The notes beneath the pieces were generated by a model. It was not told where the DNA came from. It worked only from the letters and a program-made list of their open reading frames with translations, and ran no database searches. Shown piece by piece: positions 7,866-16,244 of a stretch of DNA of 64,000 nt (within the stretch, counting starts at the first letter, position 1; each line of letters begins with the position of its first letter). Origin of the DNA: Thalassospira lucentensis MCCC 1A00383 = DSM 14000 (GTDB lineage Bacteria > Pseudomonadota > Alphaproteobacteria > Rhodospirillales > Thalassospiraceae); assembly GCF_000421265.1 (NCBI RefSeq), contig NZ_ATWN01000011.1, positions 62,001 through 126,000 on the forward strand, in the 5' to 3' direction. A program made the translations under genes and the position numbers.

Positions 7866-8891
7866 TTACATCGAGGCTTCTGCCTTGGTAACAGCGGCCT
7901 GCAGCTTTTCAATCCACTGCGAATCTATCTGACCCGAAAGCCATTCGATCACAGCCGGCTGTGCTGCATCACGGAACGCTTTGAGCTGCTCAGCGGTCGG
8001 TGTGGTCACTTCCATGCCTTCCTCTGCCAGTTTGGCAACGCCTTCTGCCGAATTGAACTGCTGAATTGCACGGCCAACGTTTGATGCAACACCCGCAGCA
8101 CGACGCAGAAGCGCCTGATCTGCTTCGGACAGATCCTGATAGATCGCTTCGTTTACGACAATAAAGTCGGTGCCATAAACGTGACGATCAAGTGTGAGGT
8201 ACTTCTGCATTTCGTAGAATTTGTTGGCATAGATCACGCTGATCGGATTTTCCTGACCATCAACCGTACCGGTGGTAAGGGCGGTCGGAACTTCCGGCCA
8301 CGGGATCGGGGTTGGCTCACCACCAAGTGCCTTGACCATCTCAACAAACAGCGGGACGGTCATGACACGAATTTTCAGACCTTCCATATCCTTTGGCTCG
8401 GCAATGGCACGTTTGGAGTTGGTAAAGTTACGGAAACCAGTTTCACCATAAGCCAAGGTGCGCAGGCCAGTTTTCTCCAGACAATGTGCGGCAAGTTCCT
8501 TGCCGAAATCACCATCCAGTACGCTCCATGCCACATTGGCATTCGGGAAAATATACGGCACATCAAGGACGGCTGCCTCTGGGCAAACCTTTGAAAACGG
8601 ACCCGAAACCATCGACATGGCCAGCGTGCCGTCCTGTGTATTTTGCAAAAGGTCCGTTTCACCGCCAAGCGAACCGGCGGGGAACAGGGCGACCTCAATA
8701 CGGCCACCGGATTCTGCTTCGACAATGTTTTTAAATACCTGCGACGCGGCACCTTTTTTCGAGGTGGTCCACTCTGCCGGATCAACGTGGGCAAAGTTCA
8801 GCGTTACGTCAGCAGCATGCGCTGAAAACCCAAATGACGCAGCAGCCATAGAAACGGCACCCAAAAGGGCACCCTTGGAAATCATCTTCAT
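7866..8891 (-). CDS. dctP: TRAP transporter substrate-binding protein (DctP family), quinate/shikimate operon
   Basis: A 341-residue periplasmic binding protein with a Sec signal peptide (hydrophobic stretch to about residue 22, ending FSAHA before ADVTL). It shows the DctP pattern: the conserved arginine in GLKIRVM that binds a carboxylate, and TGTVDGQENP near residue 200. The start at 8891 is chosen because GGGAGGA precedes this ATG at good spacing and it begins the signal peptide. It is the first gene of the minus-strand operon dctP-dctQ-dctM-dehydrogenase-gntR-quiC-aroQ. It therefore very likely captures quinate, shikimate or dehydroshikimate. Confidence 0.93.
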   Translation of the reverse strand: MKMISKGALLGAVSMAAASFGFSAHAADVTLNFAHVDPAEWTTSKKGAASQVFKNIVEAESGGRIEVALFPAGSLGGETDLLQNTQDGTLAMSMVSGPFSKVCPEAAVLDVPYIFPNANVAWSVLDGDFGKELAAHCLEKTGLRTLAYGETGFRNFTNSKRAIAEPKDMEGLKIRVMTVPLFVEMVKALGGEPTPIPWPEVPTALTTGTVDGQENPISVIYANKFYEMQKYLTLDRHVYGTDFIVVNEAIYQDLSEADQALLRRAAGVASNVGRAIQQFNSAEGVAKLAEEGMEVTTPTAEQLKAFRDAAQPAVIEWLSGQIDSQWIEKLQAAVTKAEASM

Positions 8892-9269
8892 TACGTCCTC
8901 CCGATTAAACAAAATTCCGTAGACCTTGGTTGCTTCAAACAATCTTGTTATTTTGCGGCCTCTTTTCGGAATTAGGATAATTTAAAAAATATAGGAGATT
9001 TTGTCAAACATTCTATATTTTTACCAAAAACAGCCACTTACCCCGTCAAACGACACAGAACCGATGATCAAAACCCTCATCAAGGTTGCCGGTTAGAGAT
9101 TGGAATTTAAGGATGGAAATGCGAATCGGCTCGGCAAATGCAACAGGATCATTTCGACAATCACGCCAATAACATGCCTCTCGAAAACTGCTTGCTGTAA
9201 ATTCCTGTATTTGTGCTAGTTTAACTGTGAAATTGATCCGATGAACTCTGATATAAAACCATTTCCAAA
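8892..9269. promoter_or_regulatory. divergent intergenic region between TRAP operon and crp-like gene
   Basis: 378 bases without a gene between two divergently transcribed units, so both promoters should lie here. The part near dctP is AT-rich and carries an inverted repeat with 10-bp arms (8985-8994 and 9013-9022) around a GT-N3-AC element. I could not pick convincing -35/-10 boxes and saw no RNA gene. Confidence 0.6.
8985..9022. promoter_or_regulatory. candidate operator of the quinate/shikimate operon
   Basis: AAAAATATAG (8985-8994) and CTATATTTTT (9013-9022) form perfect 10-bp inverted arms separated by 18 bases. Within the spacer and its edge, TTGTCAAACA (9001-9010) matches the GT-N3-AC core typical of FCD-type GntR sites. 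Its place about 95-120 bases upstream of dctP and the gntR gene in the operon make it a plausible operator; binding is not shown. Confidence 0.35.
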
Positions 9270-10013
9270 GTGAATTCTGTGAACACTCTCACCGGCCCCA
9301 CATCACCCCAGCTTGCAAAAATTGCCTCTCGTATTCTGGCGGGTAGCTTCCTGTTTGAGGATCTTGATCCTGAACTGCTTGAACAGCTGTCTGCTCAGGC
9401 CACTGTGCGCCGTCTTGAAGACGGTCAGTTGCTGTTTGAAAAGGGGGCTGCGGCAGACGGTCTTTATGCTGTCGAAGCCGGCAAGGTTCGCATTTCATCG
9501 GTGTCGGAAACCGGCAAGGAAATCGTTTTGAACGTGCTTGCCCCGGGGGCGGTATTTGGCGAAATCGCCCTTTTGGATGGTGAACCGCGCACAGCAACAG
9601 CCCGTGCGGTTGGCCCGACGCGCTTCCTGTTTATTTCACGCGATGACTTCTTTGAAATATTTGACCGTGAAGCACCCTTGCGCCGCCATATCACAGCCCT
9701 TTTATGTCGCCGCCTGCGTTGGGTCAGTGATTTACTCGAAGATGCCAACTTCCTTGATCTTATGGCCCGCCTGATCAAACGCATCCTGTGGCTTGCCGAA
9801 CGTCATGGCGGCCCGGACCCCGAAGGCATTCGTATTGCCCTTCCGCTGTCACAGCAGGAGCTTGGCCTGATGCTTGGTGTGACGCGCGAAGCGGTGAACA
9901 AGAAACTGCGTGAACTTGAAAAGCGCGACATGATCACGCGCCGTGACGGACGTCTGGTGATCAAGGATGCCGACGGGCTCAAACAGCTTCTTGCTGATGC
10001 AATCAAGAACTGA
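9270..10013 (+). CDS. Crp/Fnr family transcriptional regulator
   Basis: A 247-residue protein with an N-terminal cyclic-nucleotide-binding beta barrel (about 25-145) and a C-terminal winged helix (HTH about 194-216, LSQQELGLMLGVTREAVNKK). The phosphate-binding cassette FGEIALLDGEPRTATA (96-111) has the Glu and Arg-Thr expected for cAMP or cGMP binding. There are no clustered cysteines, so an Fnr-type iron-sulfur sensor is unlikely. The start is a GTG at 9270; a second GTG lies three codons on, and neither has a strong ribosome site. The next gene, overlapping its end, encodes a membrane nucleotide cyclase. This suggests the two form a local cyclic-nucleotide signalling pair. Confidence 0.9.
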   Translation: MNSVNTLTGPTSPQLAKIASRILAGSFLFEDLDPELLEQLSAQATVRRLEDGQLLFEKGAAADGLYAVEAGKVRISSVSETGKEIVLNVLAPGAVFGEIALLDGEPRTATARAVGPTRFLFISRDDFFEIFDREAPLRRHITALLCRRLRWVSDLLEDANFLDLMARLIKRILWLAERHGGPDPEGIRIALPLSQQELGLMLGVTREAVNKKLRELEKRDMITRRDGRLVIKDADGLKQLLADAIKN

Positions 10014-11370
10014 CCCCACAATCTCACTGTTTGACCGGCTTGTCGCACGCGAAGAAAAGCGCGGACTGATCCTTGTTGCGTTTTTGCGCATCTGCATGCT
10101 GGCCTTCATCCTGCTTTTGTTCAGCAAACCGGATTCTCCAACCGGCACGCTTTATACCCTGCTTGAGGTTCTCGGCTGGTTCATTCCCGGTGTTTTCATT
10201 CAATTGCTGGTCGCAGCACGCGGCGGCAAATGGGTATGGCTGCTGTATCTTTTGGCTGTCATTGATGCCGGACTGATTGTTTATATATCGGTGGTGCCCG
10301 ATCCCCTTAATCCGCTCACCAACCATCCCGCGTGGCTGTATGGCTTTGTTGTGCGTGACCGTGGTGTTGTCTTTTCAATGATCATGATGGCGCTTGTCAT
10401 CATGACATTTTCGCCGCGCCTGATCCTGTGGTTCGGGTTTTGGCTGTTGATGGCGTGGGTTACGGCCATCGTCTGGCTGATGCATCGCCCTGGCGTCATT
10501 ATTTCCCAGCATTTTGGTGACGACTGGAACCCAACAAAACAGGAACTGATCGACACTTACAATCTGCCGGAATTTGTCGATATCTCTGCCTTGGCCGAAC
10601 AAGTGGTCATTGTTGTCGTGTTTACGTTGGCCTGTGCGGTAATGGTTTCGCGCTTACGCGTGTTGATCAACCAGTTTGCCGCTGCCGAACGCGCACATGG
10701 CAATCTGGCGCGCTACTTCCCCGTCGCCCTTGCCGACCGTCTTGCCGATCGCGATGAACCCATACGGGTTGGCGAACGCCGTGAATGCGTCATCATGTTT
10801 GCCGATATTATCGGGTTTTCCGGCTTTGCCGAAAAACGCGATCCGCAAGACGTCATGAAATTCCTCAACCAGTTTCACCAGATCGCCACCACACAGATCG
10901 GTGCCTATGGCGGGATTGTCGAAAAATATATCGGTGATGCGGTGATGGCCAGCTTTGCCGCCTTTGATGACCTCCCTTCCCCCGCATCAAATGCCCTGTG
11001 CGCAAGTCAGGCCATCGTGTCGCAGGTTTCTGAATGGCAAGCCCGCGAACCCGCAGATGACGGCTTACCGCTCCGGATTGGTGTCGGGCTTAATTTTGGC
11101 CCCGCCGTTGTGGGGGATATCGGACAGCGCGAAGCGGTAACCCCTGCTGTAATCGGGGCAACTGTCAATCTTGCCGCCCGGCTTGAACGTGCGACCCGCA
11201 AGCTTGAGACCGACACCGTGATGAGTGAAAATTTCGCCAACCAGATACGCAACGAAAGTTCCGTTTCAGGATCTGTTTTATTGCGTCATTATCAACAGCA
11301 TGAATCCATTCGGGTAAAAGGATTTAGTGACCCAATACCTGTTCTGTTTCACCGTGATCTTGAAAACTAG
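9967..11370 (+). CDS. membrane-anchored class III adenylate/guanylate cyclase
   Basis: About 467 residues. The N-terminal half (roughly residues 30-235) contains about six hydrophobic segments, followed by a short linker and a class III catalytic domain. Metal-binding aspartates are D280 (MFADIIGFS) and D324 (KYIGDAVMA). K320 fits an adenine-contacting lysine, and VNLAAR supplies the transition-state Asn and Arg. At the position equivalent to the adenine-selecting Asp of mammalian cyclases the protein has A394 (PAVIGATVN), so ATP versus GTP preference is uncertain. The start may be ATG 9967 or ATG 9997; both overlap the Crp-type gene, implying coupled expression. No HAMP domain is evident. 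Confidence 0.88.
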   Translation: MPTGSNSFLLMQSRTDPTISLFDRLVAREEKRGLILVAFLRICMLAFILLLFSKPDSPTGTLYTLLEVLGWFIPGVFIQLLVAARGGKWVWLLYLLAVIDAGLIVYISVVPDPLNPLTNHPAWLYGFVVRDRGVVFSMIMMALVIMTFSPRLILWFGFWLLMAWVTAIVWLMHRPGVIISQHFGDDWNPTKQELIDTYNLPEFVDISALAEQVVIVVVFTLACAVMVSRLRVLINQFAAAERAHGNLARYFPVALADRLADRDEPIRVGERRECVIMFADIIGFSGFAEKRDPQDVMKFLNQFHQIATTQIGAYGGIVEKYIGDAVMASFAAFDDLPSPASNALCASQAIVSQVSEWQAREPADDGLPLRIGVGLNFGPAVVGDIGQREAVTPAVIGATVNLAARLERATRKLETDTVMSENFANQIRNESSVSGSVLLRHYQQHESIRVKGFSDPIPVLFHRDLEN

Positions 11371-11480
11371 CTAAATTCCATAGCCGTTATTGCAATAAAG
11401 CCTTGAAATCGGGCAATACAGCCCCAAAATGCGTTTTATCTCATGCACATGTGCTGACAACTGATCAGCAGGAGGAAGTG

Positions 11481-11969
11481 ATGGCCACACCCACAGAAAC
11501 GACTCCCCCGGCACCTCAAGCGGTACCGTCTTCTGTAAGGTTAACAACCCTGTTTGGTGAACGCGAATTTGAATGGGACAAAGCCATTTATTTCCCTGCG
11601 GGACTAAAAGGCTTTCCTGACCATAATGTCTTTGCCTTGGCAAACTTCCCCGGAGACGGCGCAAGCAGTTTTCTCCTGATGCAATGCCTGACCGAACCGG
11701 AACTGGCCTTTATCGTTGCCCCCTACAATATGGACAGCGATACAATTAACCCGGAACACCTTGAACAGGCCTTCACCATCCATGGCATCAAAAAGAATGA
11801 CGGCGCTGTGCTTTTGATTGTCACTCTGCACAAGCCCGAAGATAACGGCGATGTGTCCATGTCAGTCAATCTGCGCGCACCAATTATCATTGATACGGAA
11901 CGTCAGTCCGCCTACCAACACCACCTGCCCGAAGCCGGACATTATGACTTCCATCACGTTGTAAAATAG
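11481..11969 (+). CDS. fliW: flagellar assembly factor FliW
   Basis: A 162-residue protein with the FliW fold signature: RLTTLFGEREFEWDKAIYFPAGLKGFPDH near the N-terminus, LLMQCLTEPELAFIVAPY in the middle, and VNLRAPIIIDTERQSAYQ near the C-terminus. In other bacteria FliW binds flagellin and antagonises CsrA, linking hook completion to flagellin translation. The start at 11481 follows a strong AGGAGGAAG site. The first 20 residues are Pro/Thr/Ala-rich and look like a disordered tail not usual for the family. No flagellar gene or csrA is next to it, so it is an orphan copy here. Its partners must be elsewhere. Confidence 0.88.
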   Translation: MATPTETTPPAPQAVPSSVRLTTLFGEREFEWDKAIYFPAGLKGFPDHNVFALANFPGDGASSFLLMQCLTEPELAFIVAPYNMDSDTINPEHLEQAFTIHGIKKNDGAVLLIVTLHKPEDNGDVSMSVNLRAPIIIDTERQSAYQHHLPEAGHYDFHHVVK

Positions 11970-12179
11970 ACACCGTAAATCGGCTTAACGCTTGTTCTGC
12001 TCTGGCTCAATCTAAGAGCCCAGCATCATTGTGCCTTTTTGCTCGAACCTTGCAATACCCCAGCGCCACCAACCAGCTGAGAACAAATTTAGGTTGGTCT
12101 ATTCCCTTCCTTGATCCTGCCATGTTTTCGCGTGAAAGTGGCATGAATGAAACCACATTAACCGGACAAGGGATCGGGA

Positions 12180-13661
12180 ATGTCTGTAACACTGCGAAAC
12201 CGTTTTGCACTGGCCGCACTTTTGGGTACGGCTGTTTTTTTTGGTCCGGATATCGAGGCCGCACGCGCGCAAGAAGCATCTGAAAACCGCACCAAGCTCA
12301 ATACATCAATTCCCGTTTCGGCCAGCAACCGGACAAAATTGCAGCTCAGCGTCTATCCCGGCAATCTGGCGATGGTTGCCGAACAGCGCACCGCCGACAT
12401 CCCCGAAGGCCAAAGTTTCCTTCAGATTGACGGTCTTGCACCCACGGTGATGGATGACTCGTTTCTGATCGGCACTCCCAACAACAGCGATCTCGTCTGG
12501 ACGTCGATTCGCAATTCGATGAATGGTGCTGATACCATCACCGCCCTTCTGCGCAATCAGATCGGCAAGGAGGTCATCATTCGTCGCGATGATGACCTAA
12601 TTGAAGGCAAACTGCTGTCCCTGTCAGGACTGGCGCTGGTGCAAACCGATGCCGGAATTGAACAGGTGCCGATCCATCAGATCATCATCAGCAAGCTGCC
12701 CGATGGCTTTTCCCCCGATCCATCAATTGAGGCTGAAATTGCCACCACATCGGCCCTTGATCATCTTTCGATGGCCTATCTTCTGGGTGGGATTGGCTGG
12801 AATACATCCTATGTCGGGCACTATGACAGTGAGGCCAACAACCTGACACTATCGGCCATTGCACGGGTAACCAATCAATCCGGGGTGGCGTTCGATGATG
12901 CGCAATTGCGTCTGGTGGCCGGTGATCCCAACCGCGTCAGCCAGGCACCAATGCCGGTTGCCAAGGCAGCCCGCAATGAAATGATGATGTCGGCCATGGC
13001 CGATTCAACTGGTGCCGCACCAGACCGCGAAAGTTTTGAAAACCTGCATGTCTATGGCCCGTTTGACGGACTTTCGATGCAAGATGGTGATACCGTGATC
13101 TTGCCGTTGATTGATAAACAATCCCTGCCGGTCACCCGTCGCGCCATTTTCAATGGCTCAAGCAATGCTTATAATATGGGCCAAAATGGCGAACCGGACT
13201 TTGTCCGCCCTGATCTTGAAATCAAGATCACCAACAAAGGCGGGGCGGATAATCAAAGTCCGTGGCCAGATGGCGTTGTGCGTATTTTTGCCAACAGCAC
13301 ATCGGGCGACACCCGCTTTGTCGGTGAAGATAACCTGTCGCTGACCCCGGTTGAACGCGAAGCCACCCTACGTCTTGGTAAGGCCAGTGATGTTTCGGGT
13401 ACACGTCATGTGACATCCTTTACCCGTAAGGCACGCCCAAACATGCCCGACGCAGTCACGGCTGATTTGGAATGGAAAATCAGCAACACCAGTTCGCGTG
13501 CAGAAACGATCACAATTTACGAAAACATGCCAAGTGACTGGGTCGTTAATGCCGAAAACCACAAGCATGTCCTTGTGCAGCCCGGCCTGATCCGTTGGGA
13601 CATCGACGTCCCGGCCAATCAGGAAGTCACCGTCAGCTGGTCGGTCAGCAGCATCAATTAA
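12180..13661 (+). CDS. DUF4139 domain-containing secreted protein
   Basis: A 493-residue protein with an N-terminal signal peptide (hydrophobic residues 9-25, ending near ARAQ-EASE). The body matches the DUF4139 pattern: an N-terminal part with YPGNLAMVAEQRTADIPEG, a central DHLSMAYLLGGIGWNTSYVGHYD, and a C-terminal beta-rich region ending NQEVTVSWSVSSIN. The family is widespread in envelopes but has no defined biochemical role, so I give none. The gene is followed by a very strong 15-bp hairpin. It appears to be a single-gene unit between fliW and a convergent hypothetical gene. Confidence 0.8.
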   Translation: MSVTLRNRFALAALLGTAVFFGPDIEAARAQEASENRTKLNTSIPVSASNRTKLQLSVYPGNLAMVAEQRTADIPEGQSFLQIDGLAPTVMDDSFLIGTPNNSDLVWTSIRNSMNGADTITALLRNQIGKEVIIRRDDDLIEGKLLSLSGLALVQTDAGIEQVPIHQIIISKLPDGFSPDPSIEAEIATTSALDHLSMAYLLGGIGWNTSYVGHYDSEANNLTLSAIARVTNQSGVAFDDAQLRLVAGDPNRVSQAPMPVAKAARNEMMMSAMADSTGAAPDRESFENLHVYGPFDGLSMQDGDTVILPLIDKQSLPVTRRAIFNGSSNAYNMGQNGEPDFVRPDLEIKITNKGGADNQSPWPDGVVRIFANSTSGDTRFVGEDNLSLTPVEREATLRLGKASDVSGTRHVTSFTRKARPNMPDAVTADLEWKISNTSSRAETITIYENMPSDWVVNAENHKHVLVQPGLIRWDIDVPANQEVTVSWSVSSIN

Positions 13662-13664
13662 GCC

Positions 13665-13708
13665 ATCAAGGCGCAACCTGACATACAAGGTTGCGCCTTG
13701 ATCTTATT
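13665..13708. terminator. strong bidirectional hairpin after DUF4139 gene
   Basis: A perfect 15-bp stem (13665-13679 with 13688-13702, core AAGGCGCAACC) and an 8-base loop begin four bases after the stop. It separates the DUF4139 gene from the convergent gene at 13727. The T tract after it is short (CTTATT), so efficiency on the plus strand is uncertain. Confidence 0.7.
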
Positions 13709-13726
13709 GAAGGGCCCCGCTTGCCG

Positions 13727-14356
13727 TCACAACGGTGCGTCTTGGCCCTGTGGTCGTTTGCTGTTGTAAAACGCCTTTGCCAATGGCAACAGCAACGCTG
13801 CATCGGGAACCTGACCGGTGTCATCACACAATTCGGCATAGATACAAATCAATTTGGTCAGCAAGACAAAAGCTTCCTGATCATTCATCCCGGCAAACCG
13901 GCCGAGGATACGGATCGCCTCACCTGCCGCATCGCGTGCCAAATCCAGTTGACCCGCACCGCGCATGGCCAAAACCAGTGCCGCCAGTGAATAGCCAAGA
14001 TCCAGTCGTTCCAGATCATCCTTGCGTCCGACACAGCCATTCAACCGATCCCGACGCAGTGCAACCGCCTGAGACGCCGCATCAATTGCCCATTCCCATT
14101 GCCCAGCATCTAGCTCAAGAGCCGCGCGGTTGTTCAGGCTAAGTGATAATCCGGCAATCGCCGCATCGCGCGCCTTGGGTAAATGGCTGGCAAAAAGCTG
14201 ATCGGCCTTATCAAACAGGCTCAGGGCATAATCTCGTTTGCTGTGATGCTGACTGGTCGCCATCTCCAGATATAGCCGTGCCAAGGTCAGGGAACCGGGT
14301 TCTGTCGCCTCAATGAAGGACAAACGCAACGCATATTCGTCTGATTTGTCCTGCAT
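13727..14356 (-). CDS. hypothetical helical repeat protein
   Basis: A 209-residue protein I do not recognise. It is rich in Ala and Leu and predicted helical throughout. Spaced helix pairs such as LTLARLYLEMATSQHHSKRD, SLNNRAALELDAGQWEWAID and LVLAMRGAGQLDLARDAAGEA resemble tetratricopeptide repeats, so a scaffold or protein-binding role is possible. It has no signal peptide or membrane segment. It is convergent with the DUF4139 gene and divergent from the membrane protein at 14550. The start is an ATG with no strong ribosome site visible upstream. Confidence 0.65.
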   Translation of the reverse strand: MQDKSDEYALRLSFIEATEPGSLTLARLYLEMATSQHHSKRDYALSLFDKADQLFASHLPKARDAAIAGLSLSLNNRAALELDAGQWEWAIDAASQAVALRRDRLNGCVGRKDDLERLDLGYSLAALVLAMRGAGQLDLARDAAGEAIRILGRFAGMNDQEAFVLLTKLICIYAELCDDTGQVPDAALLLPLAKAFYNSKRPQGQDAPL

Positions 14357-14549
14357 GTTTTTCCCGCCACCCCGTGTTTGCTGTCTTATTTTCGCGCCCC
14401 ACCGCCCAATACCGGTGTTACACGCAAAGACGTTTCGGCAAGGTGCCTTGTGAAGGAGGGTAAATCAGCGATAAGCTGTTTGCGGACCATGAACGGCCTG
14501 ATACATAATCTATTTTTACATTTGCCCCACAGTCGGAAAACAGCCCCGC

Positions 14550-15125
14550 ATGAACATGTCGAGTGAAACCCTGCGTGCCCTTTACGGCACTTGGCGCATT
14601 GCCCGTGGCGATGCCAACGGGCTGACATTTTTTGATTTTTCCCTAAACGGATTTTGGCGATCCTTTTTGGCAGCCATCATCGTATTCCCGGCTTTTGCCT
14701 TTTTACGCTGGCATGATTTGCTTGAGGCACCGGAAGATTTCCCGGTCGGACGCTATATGACCGTCGAAGTTGTTGCCTATGTCATTAAATGGCTGGCATT
14801 TCCGGTCTTGATGTACCAAGTGATGCCAATCTTGGGGCGCACCGAACGATATATCGGCTTTATCACGGTCTATAACTGGTCAAGCGTCCTGCAAATGGCG
14901 GTGTATCTTGTCGCACTGTTGCTGGGCGTTTTGTTCCCGATGCTGGGACCAGGCGGATTTGTCATGGTCGCGGTCATCGCGATGCTGGTCTACGGCGTTT
15001 ATATCGCGCGTTTGACCCTGTCTGTTCCGATCCCGACGGCCAGTGCGATTGTCATGGCCGATTTCCTGTTATCCATGGTGATCACATCCATCGGTATCCG
15101 ACTGGCACTTGGACAGTTATTCTAA
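14550..15125 (+). CDS. hypothetical integral membrane protein
   Basis: A 191-residue protein with about five hydrophobic segments (roughly residues 35-55, 75-100, 105-130, 132-152 and 165-188) and a short cytosolic N-terminus (LRALYGTWRIARGDANGLTFF). I do not recognise a family with confidence; the layout is loosely like Yip1-type small membrane proteins. It lies 44 bases upstream of the 2-hydroxyacid dehydrogenase gene on the same strand, so the two may be cotranscribed. No charged catalytic motif is visible. Confidence 0.65.
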   Translation: MNMSSETLRALYGTWRIARGDANGLTFFDFSLNGFWRSFLAAIIVFPAFAFLRWHDLLEAPEDFPVGRYMTVEVVAYVIKWLAFPVLMYQVMPILGRTERYIGFITVYNWSSVLQMAVYLVALLLGVLFPMLGPGGFVMVAVIAMLVYGVYIARLTLSVPIPTASAIVMADFLLSMVITSIGIRLALGQLF

Positions 15126-15169
15126 AAACATAAGCCGCAAAAAATCATCCTCATCAGGGAGAAACACAC

Positions 15170-16126
15170 ATGAAACCGGTTCTTGCCGTCACCCGTCGAC
15201 TGCCCGACGCTGTCGCGAAACGCGCTGCGGAACACTATGACATCCGAACGCAGGAAGATGACGATCCGCTGTCGCGCAATGAAATTCTGACCCTATGCCA
15301 TGGTGCGGATGCCGCCCTTGTATCGGTTGGTGATCCGATTGATGCGGCGTTTTTTGACGCCTTGCCAGACAGTGTCAAAATCATCGCCACCTTCTCGGTC
15401 GGGACCGATCATATTGACCTCTCAGCAGCCCGCGAAAAGGGCGTGATTATTGGCAACACGCCGGGCGTCCTGACCGATGCCACCGCCGATATTGCATGGC
15501 TACTGATTCTCGGTGCCGCACGCCGCGCCAGCGAAGGCGAAGCCGAAGTCCGCAATGACACATGGTCAAGCTGGCGTCCGACCCATTTGATGGGCACACA
15601 GGTCACCGGCAAGAAACTGGGCATCATCGGCATGGGCCGCATCGGACAGGCGGTTGCCAAGCGCGCCCGCGGTTTTGATATGGAAATCCATTATTTCAAC
15701 CGGAGCCAACTGCCCAAAGATCAGGAAAATGGTGCAACCTATCACAGCAGCATGGATGACCTGCTGCCCCATTGTGATTTCCTGTCACTGCATTGCCCGT
15801 CGACCCCGGAAACCAAGGGTATGGTCAATACCGACTTCATTTCCAAACTGCCCGACGGAGCAATCATTGTGAACACCGCACGCGGCGATGTGGTCAATGA
15901 CGGCGATCTGATCGCGGCCCTTAAATCCGGCAAGCTGACAGCGGCGGGGCTGGATGTGTTTGCCGGTGAGCCGAACATCGAACCGGCCTATCGCGATCTT
16001 TCCAACACGTTCCTTTTACCGCATCTGGGATCAGCAACGGTTGAAACCCGCAATGCGATGGGCTTTCGCGCCCTTGATAACATTGACGCCTTTGTCGCAG
16101 GCAAGGACGTACCGTTCACGGTTTAA
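15170..16126 (+). CDS. D-2-hydroxyacid dehydrogenase (glyoxylate/hydroxypyruvate reductase type)
   Basis: A 318-residue NAD(P)-dependent dehydrogenase of the D-isomer 2-hydroxyacid family. Motifs are FSVGTDHIDL near residue 80, the nucleotide-binding GMGRIGQAVAKRA near 150, the catalytic Arg in VNTARGDVV, the Glu in DVFAGEPNIEP and the His in LLPHLGSAT. The FSVGTDHID and NTPGVLTDATADIAW patterns are most like glyoxylate or hydroxypyruvate reductases, but substrate cannot be fixed from sequence. A GGGAGAAA ribosome site precedes the ATG. A strong terminator follows. Confidence 0.9.
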   Translation: MKPVLAVTRRLPDAVAKRAAEHYDIRTQEDDDPLSRNEILTLCHGADAALVSVGDPIDAAFFDALPDSVKIIATFSVGTDHIDLSAAREKGVIIGNTPGVLTDATADIAWLLILGAARRASEGEAEVRNDTWSSWRPTHLMGTQVTGKKLGIIGMGRIGQAVAKRARGFDMEIHYFNRSQLPKDQENGATYHSSMDDLLPHCDFLSLHCPSTPETKGMVNTDFISKLPDGAIIVNTARGDVVNDGDLIAALKSGKLTAAGLDVFAGEPNIEPAYRDLSNTFLLPHLGSATVETRNAMGFRALDNIDAFVAGKDVPFTV

Positions 16127-16152
16127 CACTGCGCATAAACCGCTAAAACATC

Positions 16153-16187
16153 ATGAAAAAGGCGCCGAAATCCGGCGCCTTTTTCAT
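16153..16187. terminator. bidirectional intrinsic terminator
   Basis: A perfect 15-bp stem (16153-16167 with 16173-16187; core AAAAAGGCGCCG) has a 5-base loop and a T5 tract on the plus side mirrored by A5 on the other. It lies between the dehydrogenase gene and the convergent PAS-kinase-like gene and suits both. Confidence 0.88.
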
Positions 16188-16244
16188 TGATCGGAGAAGC
16201 ATCGATACGGCACTTGTCCGTGGCCTGACGCAGTCATCAACAGA

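Noticed and set aside
12030-12110. possible tRNA, from a T-loop-like GGTTCGAGC on the minus strand
   Set aside because: No cloverleaf could be built around it; acceptor and anticodon arms are missing.
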